From: DSPP01 sp964607165
GTDB taxonomy: Bacteria; Zixibacteria; MSB-5A5; DSPP01
Reading direction: 5' to 3'
Assembly: GCA_964607165.1 (NCBI GenBank)
Contig: CAZSIT010000009.1
Span: forward strand, 1-64,000
DNA: 64,000 bases
Shown here: positions 40,403 through 49,924 of the stretch, one piece after another
How positions within the stretch are numbered: the first letter of the stretch is position 1
Layout: each line of letters starts with the position of its first letter
Program-made: the position numbers and the translations under genes
The notes under the pieces: generated by a model
Told to the model about the DNA's origin: nothing
What the model saw: the letters and a program-made list of their open reading frames with translations, nothing else
Databases searched by the model: none

Positions 40403-41656
40403 TCAAAGATCTCCCACTTCCTGTTTAATGATAGCGGCTGTTTTTTTGGACACGCCCCCCAACGAAGCAAAAGCTTCCTGCGCAATTCTTTTAACTTCCT
40501 CCCGGGTGGTCTTTTTCTCCAAGAACAAGGAAACCGCAGTTGCCAGCTCCTCCGGTGTTATAACTTGTCGGGCGATTTCGGTTGGAACCAGCCGCTCCGC
40601 CGCTTCTTTTACATTTTCCACGGATGGACCAAAAATTACGGGCACACCGACCGAGAGGGGTTCGAGGAGATTGTGCCCGCCAACCGAAACTAATGTTCCC
40701 CCCACAAAGGCAACTTGGGCACCGGCATAGGCCTGAAGCAAAACTCCCATTTTATCCAACGTCAGAATGGGAATTTGACAATCCGGCTTTGCGCTTACGC
40801 GCCGGGAAGAGAATCCAACAGACTGGACTAAGCTTTCAATTTCAGCCAATCGTTCAAGATGACGCGGAGCTAAAAGCAACTTGAGATTAGGAAACTTTTG
40901 AATAAGCTGCCGATGAGCGGCTAAAATTTTTTCCTCCTCGCCCGGGCGGGTGGAGCCGGCCACCCAGTAAAAAAAGTCTTTGAGCTCGGAAAGCGGCTCG
41001 ACTTCATTGGTTGCCCAAAGCAGGTCATATTTAGTCTGGCCTACTACTTTGATTTTTTCGTCGGGGATGGCGAGGTTTGAGAAAGAAGTTTTATCCTGCT
41101 CGGTCTGAACCAGCAACTTGCGGAAGGCCAAAAAGCCGGAACGGAAAACGCTGCGCACCGCGCGATAGCGACCGGCGCTTTTGGCCGAAAGCGTACCATT
41201 GGCCAAAAAGACGGGGACATTCTTTTTTGCGGCGGTAGCCAAAAGTTCCGGCCATAACTCGGTTTCGGTTATGATTAAAACCGAAGGAGTTAGCCGGCGA
41301 AAGGCACGCTCCATCAACCCCCCAAAGTCGAGCGGCAGATAAAAGATTTTGGCATCCTTTTTATTTGACTGAAAAAGAATGGAGGCTCTATGGTACCCGG
41401 CGGTGGTGAAAACAGAAATTATGATTTCTTTTCCCGGAAATGCTTTCTGCAAGTGAGGTAAGAGTAAGGCGAGGACATTCACTTCCCCCACCGAAGAGGC
41501 ATGCAGCCAAATTCTTTTTTTCCCTTGGCTTTGAGGAAGCCCAAAACCGAGCCGCTGCCAGACTTTTCTCCCTTCCACCAGCGATTCGGCTAAAAACCAG
41601 AAGAGAAAAAAGGGGGAAAGAAGCCAGAATCCGATTCGATACAAAACGAATAGCAC
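40403..41656 (-). CDS. waaA: 3-deoxy-D-manno-octulosonic acid (Kdo) transferase
   Basis: Adds Kdo to lipid A precursor on the cytosolic face of the inner membrane. The 417-residue GT-B enzyme begins with a membrane helix (about 5-25), has the acceptor-side motif H-A-S-S-V-G-E-V (catalytic Glu) near 51-58, T-E-T-E-L-W-P-E-L near 130, and the donor-binding H-N-L-L-E-P near residue 330. It lies between lpxB and lpxK. Whether it adds one or two Kdo residues cannot be judged from sequence. Confidence 0.93.
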   Translation of the reverse strand: MLFVLYRIGFWLLSPFFLFWFLAESLVEGRKVWQRLGFGLPQSQGKKRIWLHASSVGEVNVLALLLPHLQKAFPGKEIIISVFTTAGYHRASILFQSNKKDAKIFYLPLDFGGLMERAFRRLTPSVLIITETELWPELLATAAKKNVPVFLANGTLSAKSAGRYRAVRSVFRSGFLAFRKLLVQTEQDKTSFSNLAIPDEKIKVVGQTKYDLLWATNEVEPLSELKDFFYWVAGSTRPGEEEKILAAHRQLIQKFPNLKLLLAPRHLERLAEIESLVQSVGFSSRRVSAKPDCQIPILTLDKMGVLLQAYAGAQVAFVGGTLVSVGGHNLLEPLSVGVPVIFGPSVENVKEAAERLVPTEIARQVITPEELATAVSLFLEKKTTREEVKRIAQEAFASLGGVSKKTAAIIKQEVGDL

Positions 41657-41683
41657 GGCAGGAAGAAAAACAAAAGAAGTTAT

Positions 41684-42814
41684 TTAGACAAGTTCACAAA
41701 AAGAGACGGCAATTTTGGACAAAGCCCCCGGCTGCCCGAGTTTTTGGCGAACTTTTCCCAATTTTTCTTTCAGGCGGCCGGACAAAAGCGGCTCCTTCAG
41801 GTGAACATAGGCCGTTTCGGCCAGTTTTTCGGGGCGGGCCTCGCTTTGCAAAAACTCCGAAACAATTTTTTCACCCGCCACCAGATTGACCAACCCCACA
41901 TAAGGGAGCTTGACCCAGCGTTGGGCCAGAAAATAGGTAAGCGGCGAGGTTTTGTAAAAAATCAAAAAGGGGGTTTGCAGCAAAGCCAGCTCTAAAGTGA
42001 CCGTACCAACCGAAGAAAGCGCAAAATCTGAAGTCGCCATCAAACTATATCGTTCGCCTTCAATTATTTTGATTTTCAAATCACCCGCTCTTGCCAATTC
42101 TTCTTCCGCCAACTCCTTGGAAATACCGGGAGCCAAGCCCCAGCAGGCTTGAAATCGAAGGCCATCTGATTTTAAGCGAGCTGAGGTTTTAAAAACCAAC
42201 GGCAGATGCTTTTCCAACTGCTGTTCTCGTGAACCGGGAAAAAAGGAAACCAAGGGAAGGCGGGTATCCAAACCGTACCGGCGAAAAAATTCCTCCCTTG
42301 GCATTTCCGGTTTCACCAAATCGAGAATTGGATGGCCGAAAAATTCGGCATTGATGCCGTGTTTCTTATAGAACTCAACCTCAAACGGGAAAATCACCAC
42401 CATCTTATCCACGTATCGCTTCACGGCCTCGATGCGTTTTTCCTTCCAGGCCCAAAATTGGGGAGAAACGAAGTAGCCGACCCTAATTCCCATCGATTTT
42501 GCCAGTTTGGCAATTCTCAAGTTCATCCCCGGATAGTCAACAAGCAAAACCAAGGCCGGTTTTCTTCTTTGCAGTTCTTCTTTTATTCTGGAGAATACCT
42601 GGCGGAAAAAGCCGATTTTTTTGGCCACTTCCCAAAAGCCAACTACGCCTAACTCGTTTATATCCTGAAGGGTTTCGACTCCGGCCAAACGAAGCGCAGG
42701 GCCGCCCAGGCCAAAAAAACTTACGTCGGGGCGGATTTTTTTCATTTCTGCCACCAAAGCTCCGGCCAGAAAATCGCCGGAAGCCTCGCCGGCGGAGATG
42801 AAAATTTCAGGCAT
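41684..42814 (-). CDS. lpxB: Lipid-A-disaccharide synthase LpxB
   Basis: Joins UDP-diacylglucosamine and lipid X into the disaccharide core of lipid A. The 376-residue GT-B protein starts I-F-I-S-A-G-E-A-S-G-D, with P-G-M-N-L-R-I-A-K near 93 and L-P-G-S-R-type F-F-P-G-S-R-E-Q-Q at about 192, plus the conserved G-T-V-T-L-E near 269. It overlaps the oxidoreductase gene by 8 nt. Confidence 0.95.
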   Translation of the reverse strand: MPEIFISAGEASGDFLAGALVAEMKKIRPDVSFFGLGGPALRLAGVETLQDINELGVVGFWEVAKKIGFFRQVFSRIKEELQRRKPALVLLVDYPGMNLRIAKLAKSMGIRVGYFVSPQFWAWKEKRIEAVKRYVDKMVVIFPFEVEFYKKHGINAEFFGHPILDLVKPEMPREEFFRRYGLDTRLPLVSFFPGSREQQLEKHLPLVFKTSARLKSDGLRFQACWGLAPGISKELAEEELARAGDLKIKIIEGERYSLMATSDFALSSVGTVTLELALLQTPFLIFYKTSPLTYFLAQRWVKLPYVGLVNLVAGEKIVSEFLQSEARPEKLAETAYVHLKEPLLSGRLKEKLGKVRQKLGQPGALSKIAVSFCELV

Positions 42815-43793
42815 TCTGCAATACGGCCAGGGAAGTAAGGCCCGCTTTGGAAATTTTGTGGGCCAAGCGCAGAGCTTCCAATGCTTCCGCGGGAGTCACT
42901 CTCGGCGCAACTTTTTTCTGGCAGGCGGCCACAAATTCGGAAAGCTCGGCGGTGAGCATGTCCACCTCTGACGATTGAAACTGAGTCATACCAATGGCGC
43001 GTTCACCAAAAGAAAGAGGAAGTCGAACCAGCTCTTCCGGCGGGATGGCGGATGAATTGGGCAAAAGGGCATAGGCCTCCACGTTTTTCTCCAGCAAGTC
43101 GAGCGAAAAGTAAGCTTCCTTTTGAAAAATCCTGAACTTGCGCATTTTTGCCACCGAAATCCGGCTGGCTGTCAGATTGGCCACGCAGCCATTTTCAAAC
43201 GCAATTCGGGCGTTGGCAATGTCCGGTTGAGCCGACAAAACCGGAGCCAGGGAAGCGCGCACTTCCACCGGTTTGCTCGGAACCAACTTTAACAACAGAT
43301 CTAAATCGTGAATCATTAAATCCAAAACCACGTCCACATCCAGGTTGCGCGGAGAAAAAGAGGCCAGACGATGAACTTCGACGAAAAGCGGCTTGGGCGA
43401 AAAAGAGAGCAATTTTTCAAAGGCCGGATTGAAGCGCTCGATATGCCCAATGAAAAGCAAACGATTCTTTTTTTCCGCCAGTTCGATTAAACTTTGCCCC
43501 TCGTCCAAGTGGGAGGTCAAAGGTTTTTCGACAAAAAGGTCGCGCCCGGCTTCCAGCACTCTCCGGCCCAGCTCATAGTGAGTAATGGTCGGAGTGACTA
43601 AATCAACGGCCTCTGATCTTTCGACTAACTCCCCGAAGTTGGCCGCGGTTTTAGCACCGAACTCGGAAGCAACCTGCCGGGTTTTGGCTGGATCAATGTC
43701 GTAAACGCCAACCAGCTCTATTTTAGGAAAAGCCAGCCAGGTTTTCAGATGCAGCCGGCCCAGATGCCCCAGTCCAACCAACCCTATTTTCAT
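42807..43793 (-). CDS. Gfo/Idh/MocA oxidoreductase, GnnA-like
   Basis: A 328-residue NAD(P)-dependent oxidoreductase with N-terminal G-L-G-H-L-G Rossmann motif and the family signature E-K-P-L near residue 95. Between lpxA and lpxB in other bacteria this family includes GnnA, which oxidises UDP-GlcNAc so that GnnB can aminate it to UDP-GlcNAc3N, giving amide-linked lipid A acyl chains. No GnnB-type aminotransferase is in the window, so the reaction is an inference from position. It overlaps lpxA by 4 nt (ATGA) and lpxB by 8 nt. Confidence 0.75.
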   Translation of the reverse strand: MKIGLVGLGHLGRLHLKTWLAFPKIELVGVYDIDPAKTRQVASEFGAKTAANFGELVERSEAVDLVTPTITHYELGRRVLEAGRDLFVEKPLTSHLDEGQSLIELAEKKNRLLFIGHIERFNPAFEKLLSFSPKPLFVEVHRLASFSPRNLDVDVVLDLMIHDLDLLLKLVPSKPVEVRASLAPVLSAQPDIANARIAFENGCVANLTASRISVAKMRKFRIFQKEAYFSLDLLEKNVEAYALLPNSSAIPPEELVRLPLSFGERAIGMTQFQSSEVDMLTAELSEFVAACQKKVAPRVTPAEALEALRLAHKISKAGLTSLAVLQNA

Positions 43794-44557
43794 TTGACCA
43801 ATCCTCGTTCGGCGGCGGCGATGAATTCAAGAAGATGTTTTATTTCGGGCAGTGAATCGAATTCCGCTTTCACTTTTTCTACGGCTTGCGACGTATTCAA
43901 CTTGCCGCGGAACAGGTAGCGAAAGGCCTTGTCCAATACAGTAATAGTCTCCGGGGTAAACCCACGCCGCTCCAAACCGACTTTGTTGAGCCCCATTATT
44001 TGTAAAGGATACCCGGCAGCCAAAGCGTAAGGCACCACGTCCTGGGTTAGGCGAAAACCGCCCCCAATCATCGCATGCGCGCCGATTTTGGAAAACTGAT
44101 GCACCACCGTGTCGCCGCCGATGATGACCCAATCGCCTATTTCTACGTGACCGCCCAGCTGAACCGAGTTAGCCAGAATTACGTTATCTCCCAAATGGCA
44201 ATCGTGCGCCACGTGGGCATAGGCCATAATCAGGCAGTTTTTGCCGACCACTGATTTCCCGGTTGCCGAGGTGCCTCGGTGCAAAGTGGCAAACTCTCGC
44301 ACAATGGCTTTGTCACCTACATAGAAGTGGGTTTTCTCTCCGGCGTATTTTAAGTCCTGCGGCTGGCCGGAAACCACCGCTGCGTGAAAAATTTTGACTT
44401 CAGCGCCGATTCTGGCGCCCTCGTCAATGAAGCAGGAAGAGCCGATTTTTGTTTTCGGGCCGATTTCGACATCGGCGGCAATTACCGTATAGGGGCCGAC
44501 TTCCACATCCGAAGCCAGCCGTGCTTCCGGAGAAACGATTGCGGTGGGATGAATCAT
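43790..44557 (-). CDS. lpxA: Acyl-ACP-UDP-N-acetylglucosamine O-acyltransferase LpxA
   Basis: First committed acylation of lipid A. The 255-residue protein has hexapeptide-repeat turns of a left-handed beta-helix (I-V-S-P-E-A-R-L ... V-E-I-G-P-K-T-K-I-G) and the catalytic His in A-H-V-A-H-D-C-H-L-G near residue 120, followed by V-Q-L-G-G-H-V. The chain length or amide/ester preference cannot be read. A dispersed palindromic repeat fills the 51-nt gap between it and lpxC-fabZ. Confidence 0.95.
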   Translation of the reverse strand: MIHPTAIVSPEARLASDVEVGPYTVIAADVEIGPKTKIGSSCFIDEGARIGAEVKIFHAAVVSGQPQDLKYAGEKTHFYVGDKAIVREFATLHRGTSATGKSVVGKNCLIMAYAHVAHDCHLGDNVILANSVQLGGHVEIGDWVIIGGDTVVHQFSKIGAHAMIGGGFRLTQDVVPYALAAGYPLQIMGLNKVGLERRGFTPETITVLDKAFRYLFRGKLNTSQAVEKVKAEFDSLPEIKHLLEFIAAAERGLVK

Positions 44558-44565
44558 GCTTCGAC

Positions 44566-44584
44566 CCCTCGGCTGCGCTCGGGG
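44566..44584. repeat. Dispersed palindromic repeat, copy 2
   Basis: Inside the gap between lpxA and lpxC-fabZ. On the minus strand it reads CCCCGAGCGCAGCCGAGGGG. It may separate the two genes in the transcript by forming a hairpin. Its placement within an operon suggests recent spread of this repeat family. Confidence 0.55.
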
Positions 44585-44608
44585 CAGGCTTCGCTCATCA
44601 CAAGCGAC

Positions 44609-46003
44609 CTATTTATCAACAACGGCGGCCATCATTTCCGCTTCCGCCACCAGGCTGTCGCCCACGAAAGCTTTGCCGGCGATTTTGCAGGTACCGCGGC
44701 GGAAAGTGAGCATTTCCACTTCCAGCCGCAGCGTATCGCCCGGAACCACGGGCTTGCGGAAACGGACCCCGTCCATCCCCATAAAATAGGCCACCGATTT
44801 TTTGGGGTCTTCCACGGCCTGCAGCATCAAAAAACCGCCCGCCTGCGCCATCGCCTCCACAATCAAAACTCCCGGCATCACCGGATGGCCGGGAAAATGC
44901 CCCTGGAAAAATTGCTCGTTCATCGTCACGTTCTTGATGGCCACCACTTTTTTCTTGGGCTCCAAATCGATTACCCGGTCGATGAGCAAAAAGGGGTAGC
45001 GGTGCGGCAAAATTTCCTGAATGGCGCGGATGTCCAAAAAATACTCCGCCTTGGACTCTTTTTGATATTTGGTCTTAATTTTCTCTTTTTCGTACAGCGA
45101 ATACAATTTTTTGGCCAACTCAACGTTTGCGGCGTGCCCGCTCCGCGCGGCCAGAACGTGAGCCTTTAGAGGAACTCCCAAAAGCGCCAAATCGCCGATT
45201 AAATCCAAAGCCTTGTGCCGGCAGGGTTCGTTGGGAAAACGGAGTTTGACGTCGTTCATCAAGCCGTTTTTGCCAATGAACAGCTCTTCTTTGAGCGACA
45301 GCATCTGTTTCAACCGCTTCAAATCCTCCGGCCCGACCCCATCGTCGCAAATCACAATCGCATTGGACAAATTTCCGCCTTTTATAAGCCCCATTTTGGA
45401 AAGCGACTCCACTTCCGAAAGAAAGCAGAAGGTGCGCGAAGGGGCGAATTCTTTGGCAAATTCCTCTTTAAGCGATACCATCGAGGTGTACTGCGTCCCC
45501 AGCGCCGGATTTTTGTAATCGACTAAAAACGTGACCCGAAAATCGTCCGAGGGCAAAACCACCAAATCGACCCCGCGCTCCGGAATGGAATGGGAAATCG
45601 GGGTTTCGATTTCCAAAAATTTGCGCGGAGCATCCTGCTCCACAATTCCCGCTTTTCCCAGCGCTTCCACAAAAAGCATAGCCGAGCCATCCCCCACCGG
45701 CGGCTCGTTGTTGTTCAACTCCACGATTATGTTGTCAATTTCCAGCCCGGCCAGAGCCGCCATTACGTGCTCGACGGTATAGACTTTGACGTTTCCTTTG
45801 GCCAGGGTGGTGCCGCGAACTATTTCCACCACGTTGGAAATATGCGCCGGAACTTCCGGCATACCTTCCAGGTCGGTGCGCACAAAAACCGCTCCGGAAT
45901 CAATGGCCGCCGGCTTGAAGGTCAGCTTGGTCTGGTTGCCGGTGTGCAACCCCACCCCCGAAACCGAAACCGGCTGTTTGATGGTGCGTTGGTTTTTGTT
46001 CAT
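44609..46003 (-). CDS. lpxC: Bifunctional LpxC deacetylase / FabZ-like dehydratase fusion
   Basis: A 464-residue fusion. Residues about 1-285 are UDP-3-O-acyl-GlcNAc deacetylase LpxC, the committing step of lipid A synthesis, with zinc ligands seen in V-E-H-V-M-A-A-L near 75 and H-K-A-L-D-L-I-G-D near 235. Residues about 310-464 are a hotdog-fold 3-hydroxyacyl-ACP dehydratase (FabZ), with L-P-H-R-Y-P-F and G-H-F-P-G-H-P-V-M-P-G-V. Such fusions are known mainly in Bacteroidota and relatives. It is the first gene of the long minus-strand run and is divergent from the dockerin gene; 144 bp lie between, with a hairpin CTGAAG-GT-CTTCAG near 46024-46037 in the leader. Confidence 0.95.
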   Translation of the reverse strand: MNKNQRTIKQPVSVSGVGLHTGNQTKLTFKPAAIDSGAVFVRTDLEGMPEVPAHISNVVEIVRGTTLAKGNVKVYTVEHVMAALAGLEIDNIIVELNNNEPPVGDGSAMLFVEALGKAGIVEQDAPRKFLEIETPISHSIPERGVDLVVLPSDDFRVTFLVDYKNPALGTQYTSMVSLKEEFAKEFAPSRTFCFLSEVESLSKMGLIKGGNLSNAIVICDDGVGPEDLKRLKQMLSLKEELFIGKNGLMNDVKLRFPNEPCRHKALDLIGDLALLGVPLKAHVLAARSGHAANVELAKKLYSLYEKEKIKTKYQKESKAEYFLDIRAIQEILPHRYPFLLIDRVIDLEPKKKVVAIKNVTMNEQFFQGHFPGHPVMPGVLIVEAMAQAGGFLMLQAVEDPKKSVAYFMGMDGVRFRKPVVPGDTLRLEVEMLTFRRGTCKIAGKAFVGDSLVAEAEMMAAVVDK

Positions 46004-46147
46004 TCTAAAAAGTCGTCCAGACCCTGAAGGTCTTCAGACCCGAAGGGAAGAAAGCTTTTTATAAGGATTTTGGCAAGTGTTGGAATCAATGCTCTATCGG
46101 ATTGTGCTTGACTTATCCTGTTCAGGGGTTAACTTTAATCAAGTATT

Positions 46148-48622
46148 ATGAGGGCAAAGTTTCTTAAATCGGTTCCTTTCATTCTCTCGCTTGTCCTTGC
46201 TTTGGCTCTCGCTTCTCCTTTTTGGAAAAAGAAGAGAATTCAAGTGGAGCCGGCTTCTGAAGCTGCCAAAGAGAAAGAAAAACAGCCCAACGACTGGTTT
46301 CTCATCCAGCGCGCCTATCCTTTGGGCTATATCCCCGAAGGGCAGCCTTTGAAAGCCATTCGCGAAGCCAAAGCAATGCGCCAGCAGTTCCAAACCGAAC
46401 GGGCCAGTTCAGTGGTTTGGACCCAAGCCGGGCCGACCAACATCCCTGGCCGAATCACCGATATCGCCGTTGACCCCACCAACTCCAATATCATCTATGC
46501 CGGGGCGGCGGCGGGCGGAGTTTTCAAATCGACCGATTTTGGCAATAACTGGACGGCTATCTTTGACGATGAGGGAACCCCTTCCATCGGCGCCATTGCC
46601 ATTCATCCAACCAATCCGAATACCCTTTACGTCGGCACGGGTGAATCCAACTCCGCCACCGACACCTACGAGGGGACGGGCGTCTATAAAAGCACAGATG
46701 GCGGCGCTACTTGGACTAACCTCGGCCTGCCTAATAGCTATCATATTGGCCGAATTGTGGTGGACCCACTCCGGCCGGAGACGGTTTTTGTGGCCGTTTT
46801 GGGGAAACTCTTTGGCGCCACCAATCCGGAGCGGGGGCTTTATCGCTCCACCAACGGCGGAGCAAGTTGGCAACAAAAACTTTTCGTTTCCGATTCCACC
46901 GCCTGCGTCGATGTTGCCCTGCATCCTTCCACCGGAACGGTTTTCGCCGCGATGTGGGAGCGGATTCGCGACCCTCGGCGCCGAAAAGTAGGCGGAATAA
47001 CGAGCGGGCTGTATCGTTCCACAGACTTTGGCAACACCTGGAGCCTGCTGGGTGGCGGCTTACCCGCACCTTCGAGCACATTGGGACGTATTGGCGTGAC
47101 CGTTTCCCCCAACTCCAATACCGTCTATGCCTACTATTGCGACCACCCCGGCAATTTTCAAGGGGTTTACAAAAGCACCAATTTGGGAACCAGCTGGGTG
47201 CGCACCAATGACGGGGCTTTGGGCGGCATCACCGGCGGCTTCGGCTGGTATTTTGGACAGATTCGTGTTGATCCCGCCAATGCGAACATTGTATTCGCTC
47301 TCGGCCAATCGATGTATAAAACTACCGACGGCGGCACGAGTTGGTCGAGCACCGGCTTTGGAATTCACGTTGACCACCACGCAATGATCATAAAGCCCTC
47401 CGCTATCTACAGCGGTTGTGACGGGGGGGTCAACATCTCCACCAACAGTGGAGCCAGCTGGCGGGTTTGCGACAATATGCCCAACACCCAGTTTTACGCC
47501 AACACCATCGACCCGAACAACCCCCAAAGACTCTACGGCGGAACGCAGGACAACGGCACCCTGCGCACGCTGACCGGCGCTTTAAACGACTGGGTCGATT
47601 TTCACGGCGGCGATGGATTCTACTGCATCGTGGATTACGCCAACTCCGACATCATTTATGCCGAATACCAGAACGGCTATCTCGAAAAATCAACCGACGG
47701 CGGCATTTTCTTCAATTTTGCGATGAACGGTATTGATTACAACGGCGATCGGCACAACTGGAACACCCCCTTCGCTATCGACCCGGTGGACCATACCATT
47801 TTGTATTACGGTTCGCAGTTGATTTACAAAACCACCGACGGCGGCGACAACTGGACGGCGGTAAGCGGTGATTTGACCGATGGGGATGACCCGGGGAATC
47901 TCTCTTTTGGTACTATTACTACCATCGACGTCGCCCGCTCTAATCATCAAACTGTTTACGTCGGCACCGACGATGCCAACGTTTGGGTTTCCAAAAATGG
48001 CGGCGCCAACTGGATTCGCATCGATTCCGGCCTGCCCAACCGTTGGGTGACCCGCGTAGCGGCTGACCCGGATGTCGATTCGATTGCCTATGTAACCTTT
48101 TCCGGCTACAAAGAGTCCGACCACCTACCACACATTTTCCGCACCACCAATTATGGCCAGAGCTGGACGGCCATTGACGGCAACTTGCCGGATGCGCCAA
48201 TAAACGATGTTATTGTTGACCCGCAGAATTCAAACACCCTTTTTATAGGCACCGACATCGGTGTTTATCAGACCACCGATTTAGGTACCACTTGGGCGCC
48301 TTTGGGCACCGGTATGCCGATTACGCCGGTGCACGATTTAACCTTCCACGATTCCACCCGCATTTTGGTAGCCGGCACGCACGGGCGTTCGATGTTCAAA
48401 ACTACCGTGACCGCCAGCTGTGCCGCCGCCCGCGGAGATATGAATGCTGATGGTATCCTTTCTTCGCCGGACGTGGTTTTGATTTTAAACTGTATCTTCC
48501 TCGGAATTGGCAATTGCGACAACTGTTTTACGGACGTGGATTGCAACGGCATCCTTTCGGCCGCAGATGTAGTAGTTGAATTGAACGCCGTTTTCTTGGG
48601 AATACCGTTTTCTTGTCAGTAA
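46148..48622 (+). CDS. Secreted BNR/sortilin-type beta-propeller protein with dockerin-like tag
   Basis: An 824-residue exported protein. Signal peptide about 1-23. Residues about 75-755 hold repeated BNR/VPS10-like modules: S-T-D-G-G-A-T-W, S-T-N-G-G-A-S-W, T-T-D-G-G-D-N-W and similar, the Asp-box signature of sialidase/sortilin propellers, usually sugar- or glycoside-binding or of unknown function. The C-terminal 65 residues are the dockerin-like tag (G-D-M-N-A-D-G-I-L-S-S-P-D-V-V, D-V-D-C-N-G-I-L-S-A-A-D-V-V), ending F-S-C-Q. No catalytic residues of known glycosidases are obvious. The 144-bp gap upstream has a poor promoter. Confidence 0.75.
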   Translation: MRAKFLKSVPFILSLVLALALASPFWKKKRIQVEPASEAAKEKEKQPNDWFLIQRAYPLGYIPEGQPLKAIREAKAMRQQFQTERASSVVWTQAGPTNIPGRITDIAVDPTNSNIIYAGAAAGGVFKSTDFGNNWTAIFDDEGTPSIGAIAIHPTNPNTLYVGTGESNSATDTYEGTGVYKSTDGGATWTNLGLPNSYHIGRIVVDPLRPETVFVAVLGKLFGATNPERGLYRSTNGGASWQQKLFVSDSTACVDVALHPSTGTVFAAMWERIRDPRRRKVGGITSGLYRSTDFGNTWSLLGGGLPAPSSTLGRIGVTVSPNSNTVYAYYCDHPGNFQGVYKSTNLGTSWVRTNDGALGGITGGFGWYFGQIRVDPANANIVFALGQSMYKTTDGGTSWSSTGFGIHVDHHAMIIKPSAIYSGCDGGVNISTNSGASWRVCDNMPNTQFYANTIDPNNPQRLYGGTQDNGTLRTLTGALNDWVDFHGGDGFYCIVDYANSDIIYAEYQNGYLEKSTDGGIFFNFAMNGIDYNGDRHNWNTPFAIDPVDHTILYYGSQLIYKTTDGGDNWTAVSGDLTDGDDPGNLSFGTITTIDVARSNHQTVYVGTDDANVWVSKNGGANWIRIDSGLPNRWVTRVAADPDVDSIAYVTFSGYKESDHLPHIFRTTNYGQSWTAIDGNLPDAPINDVIVDPQNSNTLFIGTDIGVYQTTDLGTTWAPLGTGMPITPVHDLTFHDSTRILVAGTHGRSMFKTTVTASCAAARGDMNADGILSSPDVVLILNCIFLGIGNCDNCFTDVDCNGILSAADVVVELNAVFLGIPFSCQ

Positions 48623-48740
48623 GGTAGTCGTTTTTTTAGGGGGCAGTCCGCCAATCTGTCCTTTCCAAAATTTTTCCAAATTTGATAAAACTTTTCCGGG
48701 GCGCTAAATTGAAGTTGGTAAGATTACAAAAGGAGAAAAA

Positions 48741-49184
48741 ATGAAGTGGATTACTCGTGAAAAAGTTAAAGTCGATAGAGTCGCCTGCCCCTGGTTGATT
48801 TGCAAATTTGTGGACCCCAAGGCGGAGTTTTTGTTTGTGCCGGCGGAAAAAGTTTTGGAGGTGGCAGAAAGGGAGGGAGCAATTCCTTTTGACGTCGAAG
48901 GGGCCGAATTAGGCCACCACGACGGCAAATGCAGTTTCGAAGCGATTATCGCCAAATATCACATTTACGATCCGGCGGTTGGCCTTTTGGCGCAAATCGT
49001 CCATGGCGCGGACGTTTCGCCCGACTTATACGGCCGCCCGGAAGCGGCCGGTTTGAAAGCCGTCGCCGAAGGATTTCGGTACTTAGGTCTAAAAGACGAT
49101 CACCAGATTTTGGAAAAAGAGTTTATTGTTTACGATTCGTTGTATGGGTATTGCCAACAAAAAGTGAAGCAAGGTCAAAAGTAG
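48741..49184 (+). CDS. ChrB C-terminal domain protein (chromate-resistance family)
   Basis: A 147-residue protein containing only the ChrB C-terminal domain: K-V-D-R-V-A-C-P-W-L-I near 11-21, G-H-H-D-G-K-C-S-F-E near 54-63 and L-Y-G-R-P-E-A-A-G near 93. In full ChrB an N-terminal part senses chromate; the stand-alone domain has no defined role. Good ribosome-binding site AAAAGGAGAAAAA. Its 3' end is echoed by a diverged remnant at 49925-50038, with one unrelated gene between the two. No chrA transporter is near. Confidence 0.8.
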   Translation: MKWITREKVKVDRVACPWLICKFVDPKAEFLFVPAEKVLEVAEREGAIPFDVEGAELGHHDGKCSFEAIIAKYHIYDPAVGLLAQIVHGADVSPDLYGRPEAAGLKAVAEGFRYLGLKDDHQILEKEFIVYDSLYGYCQQKVKQGQK

Positions 49185-49213
49185 TGTATAATCTCGGTAG
49201 GAAGGAAGATAAA

Positions 49214-49828
49214 GTGAAGACATTAATCACCATCATCGGAGTTTTACTGGGAGGCAACTTGTCTGCTGAAACGGTCAACTTTGACAGTGATCAACCGGGA
49301 CGGCTCCCCAAAGGCTGGGTAGCCGGGGTGACAGGGAAGGGTTCCCCCAAATGGGCAGTTGAAAAAGATACCTCCGCCCCCAGCCGGCCCAACGTTCTCA
49401 AACAATCCGGCACGGGAATTTTCCCCTGGTGCGTCAAAAAAGACGTTTCAATTTCGGACGGCTTTGTGGAAGTGAAGTTTAAGCCCATTTCTGGCAAGGA
49501 AGATCAGGCCGGCGGCCTGGTTTGGCGTTGGAAAGATGGTAACAACTATTACATTGCCAGAGCAAACGCCTTAGAAAACAACGTATCCATATATTATACC
49601 GAAAAGGGAAAACGAATCACGATAAAATATGTAGATGCCCCTGTTCCTTCCAATAAATGGCATACCTTGCGGGTGGAATTCTCTGGAAAGAAAATTAAAG
49701 TTTTCTTGGACGGCAAAACGTATATTGATTTGGAGGATGGCCACATTTCCGGGGCCGGCGCCGTCGGGGTCTGGACCAAAGCCGACAGCGAGACCTCTTT
49801 TGACGACTTTAGCTACGGAGGGAAGTGA
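49214..49828 (+). CDS. Secreted LamG/DUF1080-like protein
   Basis: A 204-residue exported protein. Start GTG 49214 after GAAGGAAG, giving a signal peptide (about 1-20, L-S-A-E). The mature part has the concanavalin-like jelly-roll pattern of LamG/DUF1080 proteins: G-L-V-W-R-W-K-D-G-N-N-Y-Y near 120, W-H-T-L-R-V-E-F near 165, and I-K-V-F-L-D-G near 175. These domains often bind carbohydrate. It sits between a chrB-like gene and the remnant of that gene's 3' end. Confidence 0.7.
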   Translation: MKTLITIIGVLLGGNLSAETVNFDSDQPGRLPKGWVAGVTGKGSPKWAVEKDTSAPSRPNVLKQSGTGIFPWCVKKDVSISDGFVEVKFKPISGKEDQAGGLVWRWKDGNNYYIARANALENNVSIYYTEKGKRITIKYVDAPVPSNKWHTLRVEFSGKKIKVFLDGKTYIDLEDGHISGAGAVGVWTKADSETSFDDFSYGGK

Positions 49829-49924
49829 GAGGCAAATTCAGTTCCACAACGTAAGATTCAATGACGCTGAGACCGTGGGTTCGTTTCTTGCCGTGCCGCA
49901 TCGCCGAAGTCAAAAAGCGGCGAT

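Noticed and set aside
44384..45169. A 261-codon plus-strand frame opposite lpxC-fabZ and lpxA
   Set aside because: It is antisense to two well-supported genes and shows a composition typical of mirror frames (His, Gln and Arg rich).
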